Shown here one piece after another: positions 22,857 through 40,523 of a stretch of DNA of 64,000 nucleotides (within the stretch, counting starts at the first letter, position 1; every line of letters begins with the position of its first letter). Source of the DNA: Lunularia cruciata (Eukaryota > Streptophyta > Marchantiopsida > Lunulariales > Lunulariaceae); assembly GCA_948567375.1 (NCBI GenBank), contig OX419756.1, positions 57,142,552 through 57,206,551 on the forward strand, written 5' to 3'. The notes under the pieces were generated by a model. It had not been told where the DNA came from. It worked only from the letters and a program-made list of their open reading frames with translations, and did not search any database. A program made the translations under genes and the position numbers.

Positions 22857-24790
22857 ACAAAAGGGGGGAAAAAGGCAACCGCATAGGAAAAATGAAGGAT
22901 GGGAAGACCCCATCAAGCCGTACAAGGGAGAGATAAAAAAGGTAACATGGGGCTAAGCCCCAATAGAGTCTGTATGAGAAATCTGCCCTACCGCACCTAA
23001 GATATCCGAGCTATGCAAGTCGTACGATCTACACACAAGTGGAGCATCCGAAGAAACATCACCTAATGTGATTGCTCTCCTATGGATTGCACCAGCCACT
23101 GCACTCTGTAGAGCAATGGACACACGCTGTCTAAAGTAAGCTACAAAGTATGAGAGTGAGAGTGGTACCCCTTGACACCTAACATGATAAGCTCTCGTGC
23201 ACTCCCTGACAAATGTGTCAAATGCTGTGTCCATTGCTCCATATAACTCCAAGGCTAGAGGAACAAAGAGGTGACCTCGCTGCATGCCCCTATACTTGGA
23301 GACCTTGCAACCTGCTACTGCACTCGCCGCCCCATCCAGGGGGATGGGTAATCACTCCCTCCGAAACTGTATCTCCCGTAGGGTCCGTGACCATGACATC
23401 CGCTACTGTCACCTGATCATCTCGGACCAAGTATAAGTCTGCCCTGACACGTGTTGTCTGCAACGCATACGAACGCTCCCTCCAAGCTAAGTATCCACTC
23501 TCTCGTGCCATAGCAAACACTATGTCTCTAATGGCATCATGTGTAGCTATCCTTTGTCCTCCAAAAGGACACCGTGTCATGTGGACCGCCGCTGCATCTA
23601 GTGTAGAACCACACTCACAAGTGAGTAGTGAAGATGCAGATGGGTGGACCAAACCTAGGCAAAACCTCATTGCTGTAGAGAAAGTAGCCGGTGCGAGTCA
23701 AAAAGCCCTAATGCATGGTCGAGCTAGGATACACGAGCCTGCACCCTTGCCGGAGCAAGAGCGTAGACCTGCTCTAGTAGCCTGAGGAATGGACGAGTCA
23801 ACTAAGAGAGAATGTAGCGTATACTCACACTGTCGCTCCATCAAGGAAGATTGTAAACCTCTAGTCCAATCTGACGATAGTGAAGCAAACGATGGAAAAC
23901 CCTCTCATGCTCGTGGGGATAGACTATCTCTCGTCTGCCGCAATAACACCTGGAGAGAAATGGATCCTCCCTCTACCTCTGTCACATAAGTCTCCAAAAC
24001 CGGCCTATCAGCAACCACAAAACGAGAGGCAAGTAGGGGTGTCGAGAGAGCACAACTACCCAAAAACGCTATAGGTGCCATCTCCTCCATAGAAAGCAAG
24101 CCAACCCCACCACATGAGATCGGTAGAGCTGTCTGTCTACGTGCCAAATCCCCTGTCACACACTCAAAAGTCTCTGGTCCAATAATATCACCAAAGACTC
24201 CCATAATCCTCCTATCAATTGCTCTCAGACGTGATAGGAAGGCCGGTGAGAGGGAAACTGTACGGATGAGGTAGGATGGTCGACGAGCAATACTGGAAGA
24301 GAGTATACCAAATGCCACCTACGGATCTCCTAGTAATGGAACGTCATCCACATGGAGAACATCTTCTGCAAGGGCAGCGTCCAAGAAGCGTGTGACAAAA
24401 TCCTCCGATCCTACTGGCACTCCAAGAACACGAAGTCTATCTGTGAATGTGATACACCCCTCTGGAAGCTCAAGGTGGGGAGGGATACCTAAATGGGACC
24501 ATGCCTTACACTTTGACACCTTGACTCTAAAGCATACTAGATGTAGCTCGGTAGTCAAGTAGCCAAAGGCCTGCCTAATCTGATCTACAGGGCCTATGAT
24601 GTATGTATCATCTACCAAGGAGGGAAATACACAACCTGGCATGGCCAAAGTAGTAGATAGGAGAGCTCTAAAGTGAGCCATGGCAAATAAGGGCCCCCCA
24701 AAGGATCTCCCTGTTGTGTACCAACAGCTGACTCCAAGACGGTGACTCCCTCCTATGAACCACCATGCTGGTAGTAAAGTACAAAAGGAG
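22857..24790 (-). mobile_element. 5'-truncated LINE with restriction-like endonuclease
   Basis: A non-LTR retrotransposon remnant on the - strand carries the C-terminal half of RT followed by a restriction-like endonuclease (RLE), then a tail with the GGGGCTTAGCCCC palindrome. It breaks off near 24790, so the N-terminal zinc fingers and early RT motifs are missing. RLE placed after RT is the arrangement of R2-like and related early-branching LINEs; common plant L1 and RTE elements use an N-terminal APE endonuclease. The GC content is higher than that of the surrounding LTR elements. Confidence 0.75.
22953..24789 (-). pseudogene. LINE RT-RLE ORF remnant
   Basis: RT motif GTQQGDPLGG is at about 24711-24742, and LVDDTYIIG, the catalytic FADD-type box, at about 24595-24625. 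RT thumb-like sequence follows, then a Cys-Cys-His-Cys cluster C-x-C-x9-H-x3-C (about 23570-23625) and RAD-x12-D (about 23390-23440), the expected RLE active-site spacing. The frame is open apart from stops at about 24319 and 23905 and one frame change near 23290. The last frame closes at 22953 inside the palindromic tail. It cannot give a full product. Confidence 0.8.
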
Positions 24791-26384
24791 TAAATAACTT
24801 AATTCTCTCTTCGTATAAACAACTAGGAGTAAGTAGAACAAGTGAGTACGAAACCTCATGAAGAAAGGATTCACACGAAAAGAACACAAGGGGCAGGAAG
24901 ATGCAAAGAAGGGAAGAGGTTGAAGAAAGGGCTAAACTAGGGAGAAAGAGATACCATGAAAGAATACCTGATCAGAATTAGTGACGAGATGCGGTGAAAT
25001 GTATCGAGAGTTCTCAGGAGCTAAAGAAAGGAGAGGGTCGCGAAGAAGGTGTTGCAAAGTGAGTTGAGGGACCCTGACATGAATTAGGAAGTGTCAACTG
25101 GAAACAACCAAAGAGACGTGGAAAAGGTGTTGTGCTTTGTGACTGATTAAGAAAGACTGCACTTCATTATGGAGACTGAAGAGCGGGACGTTAACGTACT
25201 AGTCCCGACTGGTGATCAAAGTTGAGAGGCTATACTTCGTGGTTACACAAGGTACTTCATGGCGAGGATCCATGTTGACGAGGTAGTTCACACTTCTCTA
25301 CGATTTTGGAGTGCAAAACTGGGAACAAAGGGGTAGTTATCTCCAGTACGTTGCTTGATGTAATGAGTCTGGATACAAAATATACCAGCTAAGATATACT
25401 TCCATGTAGTTTCTGCAGCCATGTGCAATCTGTATCCAGATAGAAATTTGATCATAAGTAATCAGGTACAAAAAAGTCTAACTGTTGGCCACCTCGCTCA
25501 GGCGCTATGTATTGAGATTCGCATTTTCACCCCGAGGTAATACCAGTCTTCTAAGCTACATTCCACATAATTCACGATACTTCTCTTGGTTAGCGATGTC
25601 CACCACCAGCGTAACTTCGTATTTCAAGACAAATGCACCTACGGTGGGGACTTCCGCAAGAAACTAGCTCGTCCTCAGCGAGATCTAACCTCCACCAGGC
25701 CTGTGATACAATCAACGGTGAATCTGGTTTAATGTATTACTCCGGATCGCTTCAGAATGAGTAGCAGAAGGCCAACAAAGAGGACAAGCAGATATAGTCT
25801 TCTACAGATAACTACAGATACTTGTGTTCGCGAATATACAGGATGATTTTGAATTGCGTAGTAAGGAGAGTGAATGCGTAAACTGGCACACCAGAAGACA
25901 ACCTAGTAATTTGAAAGCTTTTACTTCCAGAGGCCTAAACTTACTGATCCACCAAGGAAGACGTGTCTAATCAAAAACGCTAGCAGATCGGACTGTATTG
26001 AAATCTAGCCTTGTCTACATGAGCCCCCTTCACTCAACTTGGTGACAGAGACCTCTATCTCCAAGAGTCGAGAAATTTCTCAGAACTCCTTTCAAAAGTC
26101 CTTCCGGCATCCGACCTGGAAGAATCGTCGTTCACATGAGTGCATTCGAGGGAGGGAATCTATCTAAGACTTCCCAGTTTGCTAATCTGGAGATAATCAT
26201 GAATCATTCTAACAGTAAACGCATAAGCTTCTCCGCTCAGAGCAATTGATACTAAACTTCCAGTCCAACTTGAGTGAAAAAGACAAACAAGGGTGCGCTG
26301 CGATGGTTACGAGGAATATGCCTCTCTCTACTTACTAGAAAGCTAGAGGACAGCTGCAGACTAAAATCGGAATTCTTTCGTTAA
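24791..26384. other. Intergenic, 3' of the first gene
   Basis: Moderately GC-rich with no recognisable ORF or repeat. It presumably includes the 3' UTR of the gene ending at 26396. The similarity between the two gene copies stops just 3' of the stop codon, so most of this interval is not shared with the second copy. Confidence 0.45.
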
Positions 26385-26395
26385 AATCCCCATGG

Positions 26396-29149
<2,754 letters not shown>

Positions 29150-29450
29150 TTTTCCTCTCCTGAATTGAATTCCTTCTCCCTTTGCAGATTCTCAAGCTCG
29201 AGACCAAACAGGGGTAGATTGATATTCTACCATATGAGAGAGAGCGGACAAAAACATTTCAAGTTCCGGCCACGTGTCAGTTTCTTATAAACTGTCTGGG
29301 ATCGAGGGCCCTGTTGTACTTTCCCTTTGATCCACAAGGATTAGATACCCATATTCCCGGAATCGGCGAGCTCCGTTACTCCCTCCGTTGCCGTTTGTAG
29401 GCTGCGGCGTCGAAAGCTCCGTTCCGATTCTTCAGAACTGTTCAGCTGAA
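29150..29450 (-). promoter_or_regulatory. Promoter and 5' leader of copy A, with G-box
   Basis: This region is conserved with the upstream region of copy B. On the - strand a TATA-like TTTATAAG (about 29284-29291) is followed about 10 bp downstream by a G-box core CACGTG at 29271-29276, some 120 bp before the ATG. G-boxes bind bZIP/bHLH factors and are common in light-regulated tetrapyrrole genes, so light control is plausible but inferred. Confidence 0.5.
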
Positions 29451-29869
29451 GGGTGTTTCGATTACTTGAATAAGTTCTGATTAGTGAATGAGTCACACGA
29501 GCAAATCTGATTACTTTTGTAATCTGTCCTTCTTGAAGCGGGTCACTTATCACACGTACAGTAACCATTTGGTTAAGTCTGCATTCATCCCCGGTCTTTT
29601 AAGTGCATATTCTTAATATGAAAAAAATCTGATCAGCATCTCATCTCAAGATAATTTATTGATTTTAAATAGATCCAAAGTCCTAAATGGTCATTTGGCG
29701 TCTCTCGCATACATTCTCTCGTGTAAATACTGGATTTCTCTCGTGCAAATTGCTCGCTGTACAATATTCTTTGGAGTGAACATAGCATAAAGTAAAAAAT
29801 CAATTCTCTCTTGGATTAGAAATCGAGAAGCAGGAAGATTTAGTATCTTGGAATTCAAATCAACGACAT

Positions 29870-30425
29870 TCAAGAGATCGAAGCTTGGACAGCTTCGTTA
29901 TCAGGTTCAGTAGCAGTTTGTGAATTAGATTCATCATTCGCTTCATCTTCCACCAGATCACCTTAGTCTTCATTAAGATTTTGTTCAATATCTTCAATTT
30001 TTGCTTGCTGAAGCACTTTCGGAGTTGTTGGTCAATCATCAAGCAAGTGCAAAATTCATCTTCAAGAGAAATTCCTGACTTTGTTAATTCAGCAGAAATT
30101 GAAGAACCTTGCACCAAAGAAATAAGATCATGAACAGTTTCATGTTCCGATCATGTTCCGAGCATTTTTAGAGCAAAATTCAGGAATAATATCCGCTTTC
30201 TTAAGGCAATTTTTCAAGGAAGAAACCATAATGTTGCTCCATGCAGCCACCATGTACTTAGCAACATCTAGAAGGTGAGCGAGTCTGCCAAATTCCACAC
30301 CAGCAGATCCGGGCTCCATTTTAACAGCTTCAGCTTCTACTTGGTTTTGAACTTCTTGGTTTAGGTCATGATATTCAAGAATGTCTTTCATGAGATGATA
30401 CTTGTAGCGCTTCTTTACTGCCGCA
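29870..30425 (-). pseudogene. pogo-like transposase C-terminal fragment
   Basis: The - strand encodes a segment with VKKRYKYHLMKDILEYHD followed by LLDVAKYMVAAWSNI and LKNCLKKADIIPEF. This resembles the C-terminal part of pogo/Tigger-type (Tc1-mariner superfamily) DDE transposases, where an A-W-x-x-V...I-x-N-C-x-x-K/R-A motif is typical. An acidic tail follows to about 29870. The catalytic core is absent, and no terminal repeats were found. It lies between the two oxidase genes. Confidence 0.5.
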
Positions 30426-30485
30426 AATGATTCCCATGTCTATCGGTTGCATTCAAGAAACATGACTCGTATTCCGTATTCCATC

Positions 30486-31003
30486 GGATGTCGTGGTTAC
30501 AGACCCTACACAGGATACAGTTTCGGAGAGAGTGATTAACCATCCCCTGGGATGGGCAGCGAGTGTAACAGCAGGTCACAAGGTCTCCAAGTATAGGGGC
30601 ATGCAGCGAGGTCACTTCCTTGTTCCTCTAGCCTTGGAGTTATATGGAACGATGGACATAGCATTTGTCACATTTGTCAAGGAATGCGCGAGAGCTTATC
30701 ATGTTAAGCGTCAGAGGTACCATAACATTTGACACATTTGTCAGGGAATGCGCGAGAGCTTATTATGTTAAGCGTCAGAGGTACCACTCTCACTCTCATA
30801 CTTTGTAACATATTTTAGACAGCGTGTGTCCATTACTCTACAAAGGGCAATGGCTGGTGCAATCCATAGGAGAGCAATCACATTAGGTGATATTTCTTCG
30901 AATGTTCTAATTGTGTGTAGACCATGTTCCAATTGTGTGTAGACCATACGACTTGCATAGCTCGGATATCTTAGGTGCGTGTAGGGCAAATTTCTCATTA
31001 ACA
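30486..31003 (+). pseudogene. LINE RLE-domain fragment
   Basis: The + strand translation VTDPTQDTVSERVINHPLGW and the following MQRGHFLVPLALELYG match the end of the LINE ORF at 22953-23450, in opposite orientation. A direct duplication of about 60 bp (about 30664-30722 and 30723-30783, containing GCGCGAGAGCTTAT) and a second small one (GTGTGTAGACCAT, near 30911-30948) disrupt it. It lacks RT and is clearly a dead fragment. Confidence 0.75.
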
Positions 31004-34814
<3,811 letters not shown>

Positions 34815-35115
34815 GTTTCCTCTCCAGAATTGAATTCCTTCTCCCTTTGAAGATTCACAAGCTCGAGATCAAACCGGGATTGATTGATAATCTACCATGT
34901 GAGGAAGAGCACACAAAACACTTCAAGTTCCGGACACGTGTCAGTTTCTTATAAACAGTCTGGGATCAAAGCCCTGTTGTACTTTCCCTTTGATCCACAA
35001 GGATCAGATACCCATATTCCCGAAATCGGCGAGCTCCGTTACTCCCTCGGTTGCCATTAGTAGTCGGCTGCGTCAAAAGCTCCGTTCCCATTCTTCGGAC
35101 CTGTTCAGCTGAATG
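34815..35115 (-). promoter_or_regulatory. Promoter and 5' leader of copy B, with G-box
   Basis: Conserved counterpart of 29150-29450. The G-box core CACGTG lies at 34935-34940, with a TTTATAAG box just upstream on the - strand. Small substitutions and indels separate the two promoters, and similarity ends near 35115. Confidence 0.5.
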
Positions 35116-36146
35116 TTATTTTGACGAAGGTTATTTTGATGGGCAAATGTAAAAAATACTTCTAACAAATAATGATATTACTAACCTACCCTAATTAATT
35201 TATTATTTATAAAAAAAAAATGGGGTTTGGGTACACCTTTCAAGAGTCTATCCTCATACCAAAGGATCTTAGCTTTGTCAAGTAAAGGCACACCAATGAG
35301 GATATCAATAGTGTGTGAATGTGCATACGGTCAATGAGGTCAGTGTGGAGTTTCTTAAAGTCTAGTGAGACAAAATCAATAACTCTAAAAGTGTTATGGT
35401 ACAAGGCATAACAATAATTCATGAGCCAATCTAGGATTTGCCTTGAAGGCATGAGTGTATGAATCAACGGTCCCAACAAACAAAGATGACACTCTTGTAA
35501 GAACTAGTCTACTAAATGCATGACGACTAAAGCCCATGCTCCAATATATGCTATTGGAGCAGTGGTCCCTTGCCCTATGAGACCTCATCCACCCATGACT
35601 ATAGAGAGAGCTATATGCTACATACACCACTCATCTGATAGCTATGAGAATGTGCATAGCCCTAACAAAGTGGAGAAAGTATGGTGGACAGTACTATCAA
35701 ATATCCAAAATGTGGCAATAGTGCCTCTATCGGCAAAAATGTCCATGCTAGATATGATGCACTATGAAGATAACACCAGCTAAGAATGGAATAGGCCACT
35801 TGGGTATTCTTCAATTGGGAGAAGAGGTGAGCATGCAATATGGCCTATACTAAGGTGTTTAATAGGAAAAAAACTACACAGATCCTCTTGTCCCAATTGA
35901 GAGCCCAAAACTCTCAAACCTCCAACAAGGAATTAGATCTTGGTGGGAAGTCAACAAAAATGAGGACCATGCATGGGCTCTAGACCTTGCATTAATGAGT
36001 TTGGACTTGTAAACTCAAAGCCTCTAAGCCAAGTGTGAAACAAATACCAATCTAACTACATCTTCTAACAAGCCTAAAATATGAGTGTTATCTTAGATGG
36101 ATGGGAAAAGACAAGACAAAGAAAGTTATTGCTACCTTAATATTGG
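35116..36146. other. Non-coding, nothing recognised
   Basis: AT-rich with short open frames on both strands of no recognisable family. It ends at the target-site duplication TTTGG (36147-36151) of the next element. Confidence 0.4.
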
Positions 36147-36151
36147 TTTGG

Positions 36152-36598
36152 TGTAAAAGACCAAGGAGAGAAATAGGAGGATGGAAGATCACATTGGAAC
36201 TTTTGAATGAGGGAAACCCCAAATGCCTAGCATGCGCTTAGGCTTTGGTATTTTATAGGAAACATACAAGGCTCTAGAGAAGCTTTTCAAAAAATTTCCT
36301 AAAAGCAGTCTTCTTAGAGTGCAAGCTAAGCTAATTGGGAAACTTCTCAGGAAGCTTCCTTCTAGAAGCCAACTACTTGGCATGCAAGCTAAGCTAGTTG
36401 AGAAGCTTCCCCAAGATGTTTCATTCTAGAAGCCACCTAATTGGAGTCACCATGTGCTATATACATTACCTGATACTTAGAAGGTATCAAGTAGCTTCCT
36501 AGATGCTTCTAAAATATTTTTATAATTCTTGGCTAATTTGGCCTATTTGCTACTGTTTTAGTCTTGACTAACTCATTGATAAACTACATATTGCTACA
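36152..36598 (-). repeat. 3' LTR of second chromovirus
   Basis: 447 bp, on the + strand from TGTAAAAGACCAAGGAG to TTGCTACA, matching 44581-45049. It is rich in AAGCTTC and GCAAGCTAAGCTA motifs repeated at short intervals, which give it many small internal inverted and direct repeats. A purine-rich stretch (GGTGGAGGAA on the - strand) abuts it. Confidence 0.9.
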
Positions 36599-36639
36599 TA
36601 TTCCTCCACCGCTAGTTGGTGACATCCTTGTCAGCACAG

Positions 36640-39600
36640 AAGCTTCAAACTCCTAGATGGTCATTTGTGCATTGTGGATATGAGAAAGAGGATCCCAAGT
36701 GGCATCATGAAGGGGATATCTTTTCCAAAGGACTTTGTACTTAGTATGTTGTTGGCAGCCACGTTGAATGTGGCAACGTGCAAGGACACAATCAACTTCA
36801 TACTCCTCATGATTGTTGATAGAGACGGGAGAAAGAGGGCGTTGGATACAAGAGAAAAGGAAGATGGATTAGAAACAAAGAATTTCATCTTGGAAACATG
36901 AAAGATAGAGTAGATTTTCACATGACAAGGCAAGACATATCAATAAGCAACAAGAATGATTTGAGTGACATCAAATAGACCTATCCAATAAGGAGTAAGT
37001 TTATAAACTTGGGTATCAAGTGGGAGGGGTAGATTACTAAAAGAAAGCATGACCTTATCACCAGGTTGAAAGATGAGATCACGACAATCTTTGTCTTTGT
37101 ATTTTTTTTTGACAATTTTGAGCAACAAGTAGATGAGATTTGGCTTGTTGTAAAAATTGGGATATTGTGGTCAAGAAGGTGGAAGTATGAGGGACATGAG
37201 ATGGAGGAAGAGCAAGAAGAGAATCTGGAACAAGTGGATCTTGGCCAAAATTTAGGAAGAAGGGAGAGAATTTGATACTTGCTTGCTTAGAGTTATTGTA
37301 GGCTAACTTAATAGCTACAAGACATTCATCCCATTTGGTATAGTGAATGTTGACAAAGGCACATAGCATATCTTCCAAAGTGCAATTTGCACATTTGGTC
37401 TGTCCATCAGTTTGAGGATGATAGGCCATGGACAAAGCAAGCTTGGTATCAATTAGTTGGAAAGTGCTTGCCAAAATTTTCCAATGAGTCAAGGATCATG
37501 ATCGGAGATGAGTACATGAGGTATCCCATGATGCTTGTCAAAATAGATTTGGGCCAATGTTAGAGCATCCACTATATCAAAGGTTAGTTCCAAATGGATT
37601 TGCTTGCTAATCTTATCAACAAACACCATGATTGTTATATGATCTTGCTTTGTCTTGAGCTAGGATGTGATAAGATCTAAGCTTGTGTGTTCCCATTGAG
37701 CAGATGGGATGGGAAGGGGTTGAAGGAGCACACTCAGTTTCTTGTTATTGGCCTTGTTGCATTAGCAACTATCACAAGATCAGATAAACTCTTGAACCTC
37801 TTGTGCAATATTGGGCAACCACCATTAGTGTTGTAGGGTACTATAATGTTCCAAGGATAGTAGAGAAACACATAAGAGAAAATACAAGTTTCACACTCAA
37901 ACTCCTTTGCCCCAAAGTATCACCTTGGCTTTATTATATAGCAAAGCAAAGACCCTCAACGGAAACATAACCCTTGGATCATATATATGGATTTGCGATA
38001 TGTCATTGAACTCCACCCTCATATTAGATGCATGCATGGGTGACATGTCAGATCTGGTCCTATCTGGTTGGTCAAATTAGTGTTGACTAAAGGGAACCTT
38101 TAGGGAATCTTCATGTAGGAATCTCTGAATTGTATAGGTGAGGTACCATTGGAAAGCTCTTGATGAGAATCTGCACATTTTGAGGCCTAATTCATCTATT
38201 TAGGCCCTTGAAATAGCCTCTAAAGATTTCAAGCATATTTCAGTTTCTACCCTATTAATAGAAGTACCCTTTTGGTGATACATATTTTTGATCTATATAG
38301 TCCATCATGTATGACATCCTTCCAAATGTTACCAAACCAAATTTCACTTCTAGATTATATGTCTAGCTATTGGTTCTAAGGTTTTCAAGTTTGTTTTGGT
38401 TTCTACACTAATAATAGAAATACTCTTTTGGTGATACCTCTATTTGATCTATTTATTCCACCATATATAACTTCCTTCCAAATGTTACCAAACCAAATTT
38501 CATCTTTAGATCATATGTCTAGCTATTGGTATTAAAAGTACCCAAGGTCTTGTCCACACCCATGTGACTGACAATCAATAAGTCAAAGGGTTCTTGAAAG
38601 CGCAAAAGTCATAGATCACCCTTGGCTAGAACATAAATCCGGTTCTCACAAAATAGAAAGCCTTCTTTGAAGGAGAAAGTGTTGTATTCCTTGTTGTGTA
38701 TTGCAAACTTGTACCATCTAAAAGAAGTGATCTTGTTATAAAGTGGTCCTAAACTTGATTTGGACTTTTTAGTCAATTAAAACTATTGTACTTACCACCA
38801 TGATGAGAAGAAGAGTCTTCGAATCAAGTTATCATGATAGGGCAGTGGAGATGACATGGAACCTATTGGGTTTGTACTCAAGTTTGATGTTAAACAATTG
38901 TATTTGTTCCTCCCATTGATGATGTTGATTCTTCAAGTGCTCCAAATGTAATGTCCACAACAAGGGTTTGTGATCAATTTGCATGATCACTTATTTCCAC
39001 AAGAGATAATGCCTCCATTCCTTGGTGGCATATACCATTGGTAGTTGTTCTTGATCTTAAGCAAAGTAATTCCTTTCTATGGTGTTTGGTTGGCAAGAGA
39101 CAAAGGCAATGGGATGTAACCCATCTAGAAATTCATGCTGCAACATAATTCCAATGGCAAAGTTAGAAGGATTGAAATCAATCATACAAGGTAGTTGAGG
39201 ATCATATGGTTGAAAAATGGATCTTAAAGACACCATATTTTTTAGCTTTTGGAATGCTTCTTGTGCTTGGTAGTCCATTAGAAGCTTGAGGTCAATCAAT
39301 GGTGCAACCACTTGAGCATAGTAGTGGATGAACCATTGGTAAAAACTTACCAATCCATTAAATGTCTATACTTCTATAGCATCTTTTAGAGTAGGCCAAT
39401 CAATAATGGCCTTGATTTTCTTTTCTTTCATCTTGATTCTCTTTGATGAGACCTTATGACCCAAGAAGGTAACTTCCTTCTGCCAAAAGGCACACTTTGA
39501 CTTTTTGTAGTATTGATGCAGTTGTCTTAGGACTTCTTGCACATGATTTGTGTGTTCTACCTTTGTCTTGTTATAGACTAAAATATCATTTAAGAATACC

Positions 39601-40515
39601 ACCATGTACCAATCCAATAGCCCATCCGACACCTAATGCATTTAATCCATGAAGACTACCAAAGCATTAGTAAGCCCGAAAGGTAGAACTCTCCATTCAA
39701 AATGCACACACCTCGTGCAAAAGATAATATTTTGCACATTCTCTCTATTAATATGAATTTTCCAATAGCCACTTTGGAGATCCAACTTGGAAAAGCATCA
39801 TGCTCCACTTAGTTGATCCAACAAGTCATCAATTTGAGGCAAGTGACATGCATTTTTCATTGTTTGTTTATTGAGGCCACAATAATCAATACATAAGCCA
39901 ATCTTCTATCCTTCTTTAGGAAAAATAGTACAAATGCTTCCCAAGGAGATGTACTATGTCATATGATTCAAAGCTCTTCCAACTCCTTTGGTGAAAGCCA
40001 ATAGATTGGTCTACTCATTAGAGTACTTCCTATCAATAACTCAATCTTGAAGAGCATACCATGATCAAAGAGTAAACTCTTTGGTAGATTTTTTGGAAAC
40101 ACATCAACAAACTCCTAAACTATTTGATCAACCATTGCTTGATTAGACGTATGGTCCTCATCAAATTCTCCATACGCAATTAGCTTGATCGACATTGTAA
40201 AAATAGGAATATCTTCCTTCAAAGCTTCTTCCTTCATAAACTTCCCATCTAAGGATGAACTATTCTTAGGTGCCTTACTCAAATGTGCCAAAAAACCTAA
40301 TCGGTAATTCTTACCTTGGTGTTTTATTTGAATTTATCATTGGGTCTGATCAAATTGAACCTTATAACATTCAAGCTGAAGTGACCTAGAATAATACCAT
40401 AGAGGTGCTACTAAAAACCTCATACACTCCAATCTTGAATGTAACAAGATGTGAGATTCAAGATTCCAAACCCTTTCTACCATCTACCATCTACCATCAT
40501 CAATCTATTTCCAAT
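36640..40515 (-). pseudogene. pol remnant of second chromovirus
   Basis: RT with LCIDYCGLN near 39880, KLDLQSGYW near 39770 and FLNDILVYN near 39570-39600, where the catalytic Y/F-x-D-D is altered to FLND. RNase H-connected sequence lies at 39057-39353. The integrase zinc region is split by the solo LTR, and the integrase core has AYHPQTDGQT near 37400-37430. The chromodomain at 36660-36810 reads EYEVDCVLA...YKVLWKRYP...ATWDP in a frame different from the frame just upstream. Multiple stops, frameshifts and the changed RT active site make it dead. Confidence 0.85.
37842..38536 (-). mobile_element. Solo LTR in integrase (2 U3 units)
   Basis: 695 bp. Termini are decayed: TATAATGTTCC for TGTAAT at the left, GGTATTAAA for GGTATTACA at the right, so they are recognised by internal similarity. 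Flanks GGTAC (37837-37841) and AGTAC (38537-38541) agree at four of five bases. Two U3 units are present. It interrupts the HHCC region of the second chromovirus. Confidence 0.8.
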
Positions 40516-40523
40516 TACTAGCT
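40516..40523. repeat. hAT target-site duplication, left
   Basis: TACTAGCT immediately before the left terminal inverted repeat; it recurs exactly at 43216-43223. Eight bases is the hAT superfamily length. Confidence 0.95.
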
